The notes: a model not told the origin generated them from the letters alone. 64,000 nucleotides of DNA from Candidatus Amarobacter glycogenicus (GCA_016719395.1 JADJZF010000004.1:124001-188000); one strand, 5' to 3'; positions 1-10,414 are shown, numbered from the stretch's first letter. Numbers and translations are program-made.

Positions 1-120
1 CGAGCCGGAGGATTGGGCCAACACCGCCGGCTCCATTTTCCGGGTGTCTCGCAGCGGTCGACGCGCCGGATAGGGCGGCGCGAGGTGCGCGTCCTACTCG
101 CCCGGCGAATGCCAGCGCGT

Positions 121-953
121 TCACCCGCTCCGCTTCAACCTCCCCGTCCGCTTGGCACACTCACCCATGCTGAACACCCAGACGCCTGCAGGATCATCAC
201 GAACCCGCTGGCGGCGGATAAGGCCCCGATCGTCAGCCAGAGGTGCCGAACCCCTTGCCGTCGATCCAACGCGCTCCGGATCCCTTCGATGACGCGTAGC
301 GAGCCGGGCTGAAGATGGACATCGTTGCCACGGTTCCGGCATGTCGCCCGCCTTGATGCTGATGCCCGAAATAGCACCAGTGCCGCCTGGATCACATGCG
401 GTATCTCGCCCCGCGTTCCGGGTAGAGCAGCGGGAGCACCGCACCCAGATCCTGATCCGACGAGGTGAACCGCCACGCCACGAGCACCGCCGTCGCCGAG
501 ACATAGTTCGCGTTCCCCATGTCCAGGTCGAAAACTAGGACGATGACCACCAGCACGACAGCCGTGTGCAGCAGCCCGTACACCAGTGAAAACAGCGCCG
601 TCCCCACCATGTGCGTGCCCCGGCGGACTGGAGCCATGAACGTGTACTCGATCGTGCCCTCCCAGCGCTCCCAGCTGATCATCTCGCTCACCGTCTGGAA
701 ACACCTCAAGGTAGTGCCAGACCACAGCGTAGATCGCGCCAGGAAGGGGATGAACGCGTCGACCTGCGCATCGGCCAGTGCCTCCGTCCCGATCGCGCTG
801 TTCGTTCCCTTCCTGGCGATGAGCACCACCGCGAGCTGTTCGCGATGGTGTACAGCACTCCACACCACCTCCACCCCAGTACCGCTTCACGAGGTTGATG
901 TTCCGTTCGACGAACGCGTAGCTCGCCTTCAGTTCGTGGTATGCCAGGCTCAT
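121..953 (-). CDS. ABC-2 type transporter permease, frameshifted
   Basis: Membrane subunit of an exporter, paired with the ATPase gene just upstream. ATG at 953 follows a strong AAGGAGG ribosome site. The N-terminus (MSLAYHELKASYAFVERNIN) is typical of ABC-2 permeases that begin with a cytoplasmic helix. Membrane segments can be read near HTAVVLVVIVLVFDL and LWLTIGALSAASGFVMIL. The C-terminus ends in a basic tail (KRTGRLKRSG). The reading moves between frames at least three times, around 850, 400 and 190, yet family character is kept, so I treat it as one gene with sequence indels. Substrate unknown. Bases 1-120 hold nothing I can assign. Confidence 0.7.
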
Positions 954-994
954 TTCGTCTCTGCCTCCTTGTCCGCGTCTTCCAGCTTCTTCGG

Positions 995-1839
995 TCACCG
1001 GAGGAAGACGTCCTCCAGCGATGCGGGGCCTCGCCGGGCTGGCGGACCTGTTCTTTCAGTGCCTGCGGGGGTGTTCAGGGCGACGATCCGCCCCCTTTAT
1101 TGTCCATCGCTGTCGTCAGGAGCTCGTCTGCTTCCTGCATGTCGTGGGTAGTCAGCATCACCGTCGCATCGTGCTTGTCCCGGATTTCGAGCACGGCCGC
1201 CTGCACCTCCCGCTTCGAATGGGGGTCCAGCCCGGTCGTCGGCTCATCCAGCAAGAGCAGCACCGGCGCCCGTCGGGAACGCCCGCGCGATCGCCACCTT
1301 CTGCTGCATCCCGCGCGACATGTCTTCCATCGGCGAACTGAACGAGCGCTCTTCGACGCCGAGCCGCGTCAGGATTTCGATCGCCTTCGAGCGCGCGAAG
1401 TCCGCATCCACCGAGTACAGCCGCGCCCCATACATCAGGTTCTCCATCGGTGACAGCTTCTTGAAGAACGACGCTTCCACCGAGACGCGGTTGATCAGCC
1501 GCTTCACCTTGAACTCGTCCCGCTCGACATCAGCCGAAGATGCGGACTCGGCCGGAGTCCGGCATCAGCAACGTCGACATCAGCCGGATGAGCGTGCTCT
1601 CGCCCGTGCCGTTAGGCCCGAGCACACCGAAGATCTCGCCCCGGTCACCGTGGGCGAGAGACATGGTCGACCGCCACCACGCGCTTCCGTTCCGCTGTCT
1701 TCCCGCGCAGCCGGCTGATGATGCCGGGCCCCTGCCGGAACACTTTGCTTACGTCGTCGACTTCGAGGGCGCGTGCCGCGGGATCGACCGTGATGGTCAC
1801 CCCCTGGAACCGGGATGGATCGAGCGTTTCCGCCGTCAT
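995..1839 (-). CDS. ABC transporter ATP-binding protein, frameshifted, Walker A Lys replaced by Glu
   Basis: ATPase partner of the permease at 121-953, 41 bases upstream of it in the same operon. The start is ATG 1839 (MTAETLDPSRFQ). In order I see the N-terminal region, a P-loop region near 1605-1640, a signature-like MSRGMQQKVAIARAF near 1290-1320, Walker B LLLLDEPTTGLDP near 1220-1260, the H-loop TTHDMQEA, and a C-terminal LEDVFLR ending at TGA 995-997. The P-loop reads GPNGTGEST, with Glu where the catalytic Lys should be (GAG for expected AAG). Several frame changes occur (about 1650, 1500, 1260 and 1085). The Glu could be a real loss of ATPase activity or a base error in a region already rich in indels. 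Confidence 0.75.
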
Positions 1840-2090
1840 GCATGGACTCCTTGTGAAACGGGGAGAGCCGGCGGGTTCCTGGTATTCGAAGGGAAACAAG
1901 AAACCGTGGGCGTTCGGTCTGGCCCACGGCTGGTTATCGGCTTGCGATACTCGTCAGACGGGGGGCGCGGTGCGGGCGTTTGGCACGGCCTGGCGCATGG
2001 CGCGGATGAAGGCGCCGAGGCAGAAGCTGCTCATTGGGCGTCCCTCCATCGAAACATGCCAGCGACTATAGCGTGCGTATCCATTGCCAA

Positions 2091-3080
2091 TCAATAACGC
2101 CATGAACGCCAGAAGTTAACGGAACTTGTTGATGATGGGACGCCAAGTCGCGAGGTAACCGCCTCGCGAAACCGCGCCACTCCCTCATCGGATGGGTCGG
2201 TGATTCCATCAAGGTTGAAGAACAAGTTCGTCGTCGGGGACTCAGTTTGGGCGGTGGCAAGGGGCACCGCTGCGTTGATAATGGTCCAGAACTCCGCGAA
2301 CCCCTTCGCTTTCGCCTTTGCGTGTGACTTCTCGGCCTCGCCAAGACGGTTGTGAATGTTGCTCCGGTCGGCTCCCCCCTTGATCTCAACGGCCAGCGTG
2401 TTGCGAACTCCTGGATCGAGCGCTTCAGTGACAGCGATGTCGGGGTCGCTTGAGAAAGACACGGAGACTGTCCTGCCGGCTGCATTCAGCAACGTTATTG
2501 TGGTCGCGGTCTGGGACAACACAGATGTATCGGCGATAGCCTGCCGTATTCTGCGAAAGACCATCTCGGTGGCTGCCTGACCGATGGTGTTTAGGCGGCT
2601 CCCCTCGGAGCTGGGGGCCTGGCGTAAGGAGTTGCAGGTCGCGAATTCGCTGGATCGAAACGTTGCTCAGATTGTCCAATAGGGAAACGCCAGTCCCCAC
2701 GAGGACATCGAGCACTTCAGCGAGTTTTGCTGTCGTGTCTGCGGTGAGTGTTCCGGTATCCTCCATCCTCTTGAACCTTTGGAGGTTCCCTCGGAAGAAC
2801 TCCTTCTGGGAGAGGCCGTAGAGGAGCCGGTAGTAACCGAGCAGCCGAGGCGACTCTTGCAGGAGACACACAAGGGGAAGAATGTCTCCCCGCGAAGGCC
2901 ATAGGCGGCTAACTTGTTGAGCGCCAGCGGGGGCACTGCCCGTGCCAGTTCGGCGTCGATGGCAGAAACGCCGATGATCTGCACTACGCGCGCGAGTGCC
3001 GCTCCCAGCTGCTGCTCTTCCATCTGTTCGAGGCGAACCGCAAAGGCGATTTGCAGTTCCGGGTGGAAGCTATCAATCAT
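2091..3080 (-). CDS. Type II restriction endonuclease, XcyI/Cfr9I family, frameshifted
   Basis: Predicted restriction enzyme of the family whose known members cut CCCGGG; the specificity is by family only. N-terminal ELQIAFAVRLEQMEEQQLGA, then LLGYYRLLYGLSQKEFFR, LLTPGPQLRG, a PD-(D/E)XK core (SDPDIAV followed by VEIKGGADRSNIHNRLGEAE), and WTIINAAVP. The start ATG 3080 lies inside the end of the methyltransferase gene, an 8-base overlap (ATGATTGA) suggesting coupled translation. Frame changes near 2870 and 2590 break the frame but the family blocks run in order at full length. Base composition is visibly less GC-rich than the neighbours, consistent with horizontal transfer. Confidence 0.82.
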
Positions 3081-3971
3081 CGCTGGAGTCTAGATGAACG
3101 ATCGGTGCCCCAGACCGTCGCGACGCGATTCTCCCGTAATCAAGTTGATGTCGATCGACGAAGGGCCGCCCAGGCGGTTTGCCGCGACTCAACGGTGCCG
3201 GAGCCGAAGAACGGATCCAGAACCCGGTCTCCGGGATCCGAACCGGCTAGAATACAAGGCTCAACCAAAGCGGCCGGAAACGTCGCGAAATGAGCCTCCG
3301 GCATCAGCTCCGTCGAAATGGACCAAACTGATCGCCGATTTCTGAGTCCCTTGCCGTCGGCGGTGCGCTCCAGCACCGACGACGAGTTGTAGCGGTATTT
3401 CAATGACTTGGAGAAAGAGATACTCGTGAGCCTGAGTCGGGCGGTCTCTCACTGATTCAGGCTGGCAGTTGGGCTTGTGCCAGATGATATCGGAGCGAAG
3501 AAACCAACCTGCGGCCTGCAAAGCGAAAGCGACTCGCCATGGGACACCGATCAAATCCTTCGGTTTCAATCCATCAGGCGTCGGGGGCCGGTACTCCATG
3601 CTCCTGGCGGGGTTCTTACGATCCGGGGCCCGCCATGTTCGGTTACCGCTTGTGTAGGAGTCTCCTAGATTCAACCAGAGGGTCCCGTCATCCGAGAGTA
3701 CGCGGGAGACGGACCGGAACACTCTGACAAGGTTCTGGATGTATGTGTCGAGAGAATCTTCGGCCCCGATTTGCTCTGCTCGGGCAACAGAATAGTCCCG
3801 GAGCCCCCAGTAGGGTGGGCTGGTCACGCAAGTGCGAAAGGTCTTCTCCGAGAGGCTATTGAGAGCCGTAGTAGCGTCCGCGATGATGATTTTTGACCCG
3901 GCAAGAGGGTGAGCAGGAGCGTCGGAGATCCCTGCAGCTTCCTGCTCAACGGAGGTCGTTTCGAAGTCCAT
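3073..3971 (-). CDS. DNA (cytosine-N4-specific) methyltransferase, XcyI/Cfr9I type, frameshifted
   Basis: Modification partner of the XcyI-type nuclease. Catalytic motif TSPPYWGLRDY (SPPY class typical of N4-cytosine enzymes) is near residue 50. It is followed by LSDDGTLWLNLGDSY, DLIGVPWRVAFALQAAGW, the IIWHKPNCQPESVRDRP segment, and C-terminally a SAM-binding DPFFGSGTV motif. The order of motifs (catalytic before SAM site) fits the beta class. Start ATG 3971 (MDFETTSVEQEAAG); the stop at 3073-3075 overlaps the nuclease start. Frame changes occur near 3395 and 3185. The gene begins exactly where the upstream EAL-domain reading stops making sense. Confidence 0.85.
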
Positions 3972-5540
3972 GCCCTGGCCTGCTTGCACCCGATCCCGTA
4001 CAGGAAGTCCACTGCCAGGCGTTCTCGATGCCTTCCGCCACCGTTCATCCGCAGTGCGTTGCCCATCTCGACGATCGCCCGGAGTACGGGCCCGCTCGTC
4101 GCATCCACCAGCCGCGCGATGAATGACTGGTCGACCTTCAAAGGTGTGCACCGGAAGCGCTGCAGGTAGCTCAGCGACGAGTAACCCGTCCCGGAGTCGT
4201 CGATCGCCAGGCCGACCCCAGCTCGCGCAATTCGCCCAGCATCTCCAGCGCCGAGGGGATGTCCTGGATGAGGACGCTCTCCGTCAGCTCGAGGTGGAGC
4301 TGCTTCGCCGGCAGCCCGGTCGTCTCCAGGACCTTCGCAATCCGCCTCGGAAGGTCCCGCTGGCGGAACTCCGCCGCCGAGATGTTCACGCAGACGGTCA
4401 ACGGGAAGTGCGGTCGCGCACGCTGGAACTCGATCGTCTTCCGGCAGGCCTCTTCGATCACCCACTGCCCGATCCGCACGATCTCTCCGGTCTCTTCGGC
4501 AATCGAAATGAACGTGGCCGGCGAGAGGATGCCGCGGTGCGGGTGGTCCCAGCAGCAGCAGCGCCTCCATCCCCACGATATCCCCCGAGCGCAGGTCCAC
4601 GATCGGCTGGTAGTGCAGCAAAAGTTCGGCGCTCCACCGACCGCCGAAGCGCGTTGTCAGAGGTCGAACTGCTCCGCGGGGATCGCGTCCAGTTCCGGCG
4701 TGAACAGGACGTGCCGCGCGCGCGCCTTCGGCCTTCGCCCGGTAAAGCGCGATGTCCGCCTTTTCGCAACAGGTCGGTGCTCGTCCGGTCCGCCTGTGTG
4801 CTGACCGCGATGCCGATGCTGGACGAGACGAACATCTCGTGTCCCGAAAGCGAGAACGGCCGCAACAGCGAATGGAGGATGCGCTCGGAGATCCGCAGCG
4901 CCGTCGCCTGGGCGTTCGTCGATTGGACCAACACCGTGAATTCGTCGCCGCCGAGACGTGCGACCAGCTGGCCCTCCGCCGCCCCCACCAGCCGCTGGCT
5001 GAACACCGAGAGCAGCTGGTCGCCCACTCCGTGCCCCAGCGTGTCGTTCAGGTACTTGAAGCGGTCGACGTCCAGGAACAGGACGGCCACCCGGTTGTCG
5101 CGCTGGGGCAGGTTGAGCGCGCGCGTGAACCCCGAAAGGAAGAGCGCCCGGTTCGGCAGGCCGGTGAGCGGATCGTGGAACGCCCGGTGGACGAGGCTGT
5201 CTGTGGATTCCTGGATGGCGCCCGACATCTGGTTGAACGCCGAGGCGATCTCGTCCACCTCGCGGATCGACGATTGTGGGCGCCGCGCCTTCGAATGCCC
5301 CGTCCGAGGCCGTCCGCAGCGTCGAGGCGATCCGTTCGAGTGGTAGCCCTACGCGCCGATGGATGACGGCGACGACCGCGAAGCCCAGCGCCGCCGCCAC
5401 GCCCGCTTCCGCCGCGAACCATCCGGGTCCACGGGAAACATTTGGCCCAGCACCAGCGGGACCGGGATCGCGGGCAACAGGAGTAGCCCGCTGACCAGCG
5501 ACAGTGGCAGGCGAAGGTACGTGGGATTTCTCGGCGACAT
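3972..5540 (-). pseudogene. GGDEF-EAL cyclic-di-GMP signalling protein, 3' end replaced by the R-M system
   Basis: Membrane-anchored diguanylate cyclase/phosphodiesterase. ATG 5540 (MSPRNPTYLRLPLSL) leads into two hydrophobic segments and a HAMP-like linker, then GGDEF (FHDPLTGLPNR, catalytic GGDEF in ARLGGDEFTVLV) and EAL (MEALL, CVNISAAEF, LELTESVL, DDSGTGYSS, LKVDQSFI). Catalytic residues of both domains are present. The EAL domain reads to GIGCKQ-GQG and then runs into the methyltransferase start, so the last roughly 15-25 residues expected of the family are missing. At least five frame changes (about 5400, 5265, 4740, 4570, 4215) also break it. Those are probably sequence errors, whereas the lost 3' end looks real. 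Confidence 0.75.
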
Positions 5541-5648
5541 CCGCCTGCCTTTATCGGGTCGAATTGGTAACACGGGAGTTGCGCCCCGGTTTCTTTCGTC
5601 CTTCACAATTTCGTCTGCGAGCGACGGTGCAACAGGTCGTGGCGTCCA

Positions 5649-6399
5649 TCAGGCCGCCACCAGGAGCTGCCATGGCTCCCGGAACAGGTGGATCAGCTCC
5701 GCCGCCACCACCGGGTCGAAGGCTTCCCCGCTCCCTGCCCGGATTGCGTCCAATCCCGCCGCCAGCCCGGCTGCAGAGGCGTGGTCGAAGGCACAAACCG
5801 TCGCCGTCACCCGCCCCAGCGCCGAGATCTCCTCTCGCGAGAGACTCGCCGGGCGCCCTTTCCCGTCCCAACGCTCGCGGACCTCCGCTGCGCCCTGTGC
5901 CACGTCCGCCGGGGCGCTCCGTTCGAGGAGCGCTCGTGCGGTCGCAATCGCGCCGCCGCTGAAGTCGCATCCCGCTCCTTCCCCGTCTTCGTGCTCGGGA
6001 AAGGCCGCCGGCAGTACGTGGAGCACCGCCGCCAGCGTGGCATCAGCAGTCTCCTCGGGCCGGAAGCCGAGCTGCTCGGCCACCATCGCTGCAAGCGCGG
6101 CGCATCGCACGGCGTGTTCTGTCGCCGACCTTCCCACGAACTCCGCCACCAGCCCCTCGAGGGCCGCTCGCCGCCCGTCTCGCCAGTCAGGCAGCGCCCG
6201 GGCGAACGTCACCGGCGAACCACCGGCCGCCCGCTTCGGCCCCACCGCATGCCGGGCGGCCGCCCCCGCGATCGCCACAGCAGCGCTCCCTCCCTGCGAA
6301 CATCGCCACCCGCGGAAACGGGCCGCCGCCCGCGCCACCCAGGGCGATGGCGGCCGCTGCCACGAGGCCGGCGGCGCCCGGCACGATCCCAACCCTCAT
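5649..6399 (-). CDS. Degenerate HD-GYP-like domain protein
   Basis: Starts at ATG 6399 with a hydrophobic N-terminus (MRVGIVPGAAGLVAAAAIAL), shifts frame near 6290, and runs to 5649. The C-terminal half resembles HD-GYP phosphodiesterases (VRERWDGKGRPASLSREEI, where GYP is replaced by GRP, then ALGRVTATVCAFDHA). The HD metal pair is not visible: the position of the usual HDIGK reads LHVLPAAF. It is therefore probably not an active cyclic-di-GMP hydrolase and may be a sensor or remnant. It sits directly upstream of the GGDEF-EAL gene on the same strand, which supports a signalling role. Family assignment is by pattern only. Confidence 0.5.
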
Positions 6400-6469
6400 T
6401 CCATGGTTTTCGGCAACTCCGGCCCGTTCGCGAGCGCACTCACGGCCCCGCTGCCGCACTCCCGCCCCG

Positions 6470-7823
6470 GGGACCGCGACCGTTCTCGGCCAGGCCATCG
6501 TCCAGGAAGGCCTCAAGAACGTCGCCGCCGGTGCAAACCCGATGGGCCTCAAGCGTGGTCTCGAAGCTGGCTCCACCGCCATCGTCGAAGCCATCAAGAA
6601 GGGCAGCATCAAGGTCACCGAGCGCAACCAGAGCATCATGGCCCAGGTTGCCGCCATCTCCGCCAACAATGACCCCTCCATCGGCCAGCTCATCGGCGAA
6701 TGCATGGAGAAGGTCGGCAAGGACGGCGTCATCACCGTCGAAGAGTCCAAGGGCATCCAGACCGAAGTCGAATACGTCGACGGTATGGCCTTCGACCGCG
6801 GCTACATCAGCCCCTACTTCGTTACCAACCCGGACCGCATGGAAGCCGTCGTCGAGACCCGCTCATCCTCATCACCGACAAGAAGCTCTCCTCCGTCCAG
6901 GAGATCCTCCCCGGTCCTCGAGAAGATCCTCCAGGTTTCGAAGAACGTAGTCATCATCTGCGGCGACCTCGAAGGCGAAGCCCTCGCCACGCTCGCCGTC
7001 AACAAGCTCCGCGGCACCATCAACATCCTCGCCGTGAAGGCCCCGGGCTTCGGCGACCGCCAGAAGGACAACCTCGGCGACCTCGCCACCCTCACCGGTG
7101 CCACCGTCATCTCTGAGGAGATCGGCCGCACCCTCGATAGCGTCGAAGTCGGCGACCTCGGTCGCGCCCGCCGCGTCGCTTCCACCAAGGAAGAGACGAC
7201 CATCATCGAAGGCAAGGGCAAGAAGAAGGAGCTCGACGCCCGGATCTCCCCAGATCCGCGCCATCCTCGAAGACTCCAAGAGCGACTGGGACCGTGAAAA
7301 GGCCCAGGAGCGCCTCGGCAAGCTCGCCGGTTCCGTCGCCGTCATCAAGGTCGGCGCCGCCACCGAAGTCGAGCTCAAGGAAAAAGCACCGCGTGGAAGA
7401 CGCCTCAGCGCCACCCGCGCTGCCGTCGAAGAAGGCATCGTCCCCGGTGGTGGTGTCGCTCTCCTTGGCGCCCTCCCGGCCCTCGACAAGGTCAAGCTCG
7501 AAGGCGACGAGGCCACCGGCGTCCGCATCCTTCGCCGCGCCCTCGAAGAGCCTCTCCGCCGCATCGCCATCAATGCCGGCAAAGACGGCTCGGTGATCGT
7601 CGAAGAGGTCAAGAAGCTCGGCAAGGGCCAGGGCTACGACGCGCAGAAGGGTGAGTTCGGCGACATGGTTGCCAAGGGCATCATCGACCCGGCAAAGGTC
7701 ACCCGCTCCGCCATCGAAAACGCCGTCTCCATCGCGGCCATGGTCCTCACCACCAACTGCCTCGTCACCGAGAAGCCGGAAGCCGCCGCGGGCATGCCCG
7801 CTGGCGCGCCTCCGATGTACTAG
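6470..7823 (+). pseudogene. groL: 60-kDa chaperonin GroEL, 5'-truncated and frameshifted
   Basis: Clear GroEL sequence beginning at about family residue 87 (GTATVLGQAIVQEGLKNVAA) and running to the C-terminus (GMPAGAPPMY, stop 7821-7823). Recognisable blocks include ANPMGLKRGLEAG, KDGVITVEESKG, AVKAPGFGDRQKDNL, AAVEEGIVPGGGVALL and YDAQKGEFGDM. The first 85 or so residues, including GDGTTT of the ATP site, are absent. The 70 bases between 6400 and 6469 cannot hold them, and an oppositely oriented gene lies before that. Frame changes occur near 6860, 6905, 7240, 7380 and 7405. No groES is adjacent. Either an assembly join or a decayed extra copy. Confidence 0.85.
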
Positions 7824-7876
7824 GATCGAGGCCCGTACCCCCTCGGGCGCCAGCCCGAACGGTGGAACAACAACTC

Positions 7877-7908
7877 CGAGGGGGCAGGCCGCACGGCCTG
7901 CCCCCTCG
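7877..7908 (+). terminator. Hairpin after groEL
   Basis: A perfect stem, GAGGGGGCAGGCC / GGCCTGCCCCCTC with loop GCAC, lies 55 bases after the groEL stop. It is followed by GTT but no long T-run. Likely a transcription terminator or a stabilising 3' structure. Confidence 0.6.
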
Positions 7909-7937
7909 TTGCAATCTCTCAGGGAAGGAGCACCGCC

Positions 7938-8371
7938 ATGCGCAACGAGAACGGCATCGACATCGACATCGAGGCGCTCAACAAGCTCCTCAATACGGCC
8001 GACCTCATCACTATCGGTTTCACCTCTTCCCCGAACGGCTCCTCGTCGACACGCGCAGTAACGACCAGGAGCGCCAGTTCGCCGACATGGTCGAGCCGGT
8101 CGCGAACATCCAGGAACGGTACGTCTGGCTGGGCAAGCATCGCGGCAGCTTCGGCGCGCCCGAAGGCTTCGCCTTCTTCGTTTGGCCCCAGACCGTCCGC
8201 GGCTTGATCGAGCGCGATGCCCTCGCGCCACTCAAGGCTCGCCTGACCTCCGAAGCTCGGCGCGACCTGGATGTCGCCCTCGCGACCGCCGCCGAACTCG
8301 AACGCGGCGCGATAATCGAGGCGATCAAAGGCAGCGACCGTTGGCCCGCCGTCTGGGAACGTGCCGCCTGA
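7938..8371 (+). CDS. Hypothetical protein, one frameshift
   Basis: ATG 7938 (MRNENGIDIDIEALNKLLNT) follows a GGAAGGAG ribosome site. After a frame change near 8028 the product continues as LFPERLLVDTRSND to WPAVWERAA, stop at 8369-8371, about 144 residues. It carries an acidic N-terminus, a central aromatic stretch (GFAFFVWPQTVRGL) and a helical C-terminus (ARRDLDVALATAAELERG). I recognise no family. The next gene, a PHA synthase homologue, starts 63 bases downstream on the same strand, so co-transcription is possible. Confidence 0.6.
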
Positions 8372-8434
8372 ACGAACCCCCGCTCTGCCCGCTTCGGTGC
8401 TACACTCCCCGCCAAACCCGGAGGTATCCCGCTG

Positions 8435-9479
8435 ATGACCCAGGCGCCGGCTTTCGAATCCGACCAGGAACTCCTCAAGCTTGCCCAGGGCCTCCGCGAT
8501 GCCTTCGGCGCTCCTGCGCCGGTTGCCCTCTCCCGGCGCACCGTCGTTGGCTTCCGTGGCAAGGCAAAGCTCTACTACTACCCCCCCAAAGACGGGGGCC
8601 GCTTCAAGACACCCCTCGTCCTCTTCCCTTACCTCGGCATCAGCCGCCCTACATTTTCGACCTTCGCCCCGGCGAGTCGTTCGCTGAGTTCCTACGAGCA
8701 GGGCATCCTTCTACCTCTGCGACTGGGGGCATCTTCGGTCCCGAGGACCGCGACATGGGCATGGACGACGTCATCGGCGACATGATCCCGTCGCTTATAC
8801 GCCAGGCCGTGCGCCACTCCGGCGCGGAAGGCGTGACCGCCTTCGGATACTGCATGGGCGTCCCCATGACTACCTCCGCTATCGCCGCCCAGCCGGGACT
8901 GCCCGTCAAGAACTTCCTCGGCATGGTCGGCCCGATCGACTTCACCATCGGCGAATTCCCCCGCATGACCGATGACGACAAGTTCGATGTCGACGCCATC
9001 CTCGAAACCTTCGACATGATGCCGGCCGAGTTCATCCGCTCCGGCTTCAAAATGCTGAACCCCATGGGAGACGTCTCCCAGGCGCAGTCCCTCCTCCAGA
9101 ACGTCTCCAACCCAGGCTGGCTCGTTGGCTACAAGGCCACGAACCGCTGGGCCAGCGAATGGCTCCCCTGCCCAAGCAGTTCTTCCGCGGCTGGGTCCGC
9201 CACTTCTACCAGGGCAACGAGCTCTTCCAGGGTAAGTTCCGCGTCCTTGGCGAAACAGTGAACCTCCGCGACATCACTATGCCGATCCTGGCAGTCGGCG
9301 CCTCGCGTGATGACATCGTCCCGCCCGGCAGCGCCCGTGCCCTCATCGACTCCGTTGGCAGCACCGACAAGCAGTTCCTCGAGCTCGAAGGCGGCCACAT
9401 CTCCGTCATCGCCGGCCGCCGCGCTCAGCAACAGGTCTGGCCCGCGCTCCTCCAGTGGCTCAAGGATCACGACGACTAA
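8435..9479 (+). CDS. phaC: Polyhydroxyalkanoate synthase (PhaC-like, class III type), frameshifted
   Basis: Predicted to polymerise hydroxyacyl-CoA into polyester granules. ATG 8435 follows GGAGG. An alpha/beta-hydrolase fold can be followed: VLFPYLGISRP, DMGMDDVIGDMIPSLIRQA, the nucleophile motif FGYCMGVP (Gly-x-Cys-x-Gly, Cys as in PHA synthases rather than Ser), acid residue in GASRDDIVPPGSA and His in LEGGHISVI. Length about 348 residues matches class III PhaC. Frame changes cluster at 8650-8735 and 9165. The convergent gene 555 bases away encodes a PhaE/phasin-like protein, supporting the call. Its last 24 bases form the first part of the downstream tandem repeat. Confidence 0.8.
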
Positions 9480-9974
9480 CCCCGAAGCAACGACAGCCCC
9501 CGAGGCGAGGCAGTCATGCCTCGCGTGCCGCGCAGACCCGGAACATCCCCGGCAGACCCCTCCCATGGCTCAAGGATCACGCCGACCAACCCCGGAGCAA
9601 CGACAACCCCGAGGCGAGGCAGTCATGCCTCGCGTGCCGCGCAGACCCGGAACATCCCCGGCAGACCTCTCCCCGTGGCTCAGGATCCACGCCAACCAAC
9701 CCCGGAGCAACCCCCGAGGCGAGGCAGTCGCCTTCGCGTGCCGCGAGACCGAACATCCCGGCAGACTCGCTCAGGATCACGCCAACCAACCCCGAAGCAA
9801 CGACCCCGAGGCGAGGCAGTCATGCCTCGCGTGCCGCAGACCCGGAACATCCCCGGCAAACCTCTCCCATGGCTCAAGGATCACGCCAACCAACCCCGAA
9901 GCAACGACAGCCCCCGAGGCGAGGCAGTCATGCCTCGCGTGCCGCGCAGACCCGGAACTTCCCCGGCAGACCCC
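9456..9974. repeat. Five-copy tandem repeat carrying a palindrome, between convergent PHA genes
   Basis: Units start at about 9456, 9566, 9676, 9768 and 9870 and are 110, 110, 92, 102 and about 105 bases long. Each begins with TGGCTCAAGGATCACG, which is also the 3' end of the PhaC reading frame, and contains the inverted repeat GCGAGGCA-GTCA-TGCCTCGC. Unit 3 is the most diverged and has lost part of the stem. No credible gene lies in the array. It appears to have grown by duplication of the phaC 3' end plus its trailing palindrome. Confidence 0.9.
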
Positions 9975-10033
9975 GCGCCATCTCGCGCACCGCGCACACC
10001 CGGGACGACTCGGCGCCCGCCTCCGGGCAACAC

Positions 10034-10414
10034 CTACTTCTTCTTGACAGCCTTCTTCTTCGCGGCGGCGGCGGGAGCCCGCACCGGCGCTGGCGCCTGC
10101 CCACCGAGCAAAGCCGCCAGCGCATCGTCAATCTTGTCCAGCCGCAAAAGGACCGTGTGCACCTGGTCCGCCAGTCGCTGGAACTCCGTCAGCGGGACCG
10201 CTCCCACCGCCTCGACGATAGGTCCATATGCGTCGCGGGCCGCCTTCGCCATCGTCGCCCGCGCCGCTACGTAGTTCTTTTCCATCTCGCCTGCGAGCGT
10301 CTGTCCCTGCTCCGAGCCCGAATAGGCTTCGTAGCTCTCGCCCCAGCTCTTCAAGAACTGGTCGCTCATCAGTTTCCACTGGTCCATGAGGTCGGCGATG
10401 CCAGGTTGTGTCAT
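10034..10414 (-). CDS. PhaE/phasin-like protein
   Basis: A 126-residue helical protein (MTQPGIADLMDQWKLMSDQF) from ATG 10414 with a lysine-rich tail (AAAAKKKAVKKK). The segment VGAVPLTEFQRLADQVHTVL resembles the C-terminal region of PhaE, the second subunit of class III PHA synthases, and of phasins that coat polyester granules. It lacks the longer N-terminal part of classical PhaE. Convergent with the PhaC-like gene. Role inferred: granule association or synthase activation. Confidence 0.65.
   Translation of the reverse strand: MTQPGIADLMDQWKLMSDQFLKSWGESYEAYSGSEQGQTLAGEMEKNYVAARATMAKAARDAYGPIVEAVGAVPLTEFQRLADQVHTVLLRLDKIDDALAALLGGQAPAPVRAPAAAAKKKAVKKK

Noticed and set aside
9456..9974. CRISPR array
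   Set aside because: Units of about 92-110 bases are repeated over nearly their whole length, with no unique spacers and no cas genes nearby.
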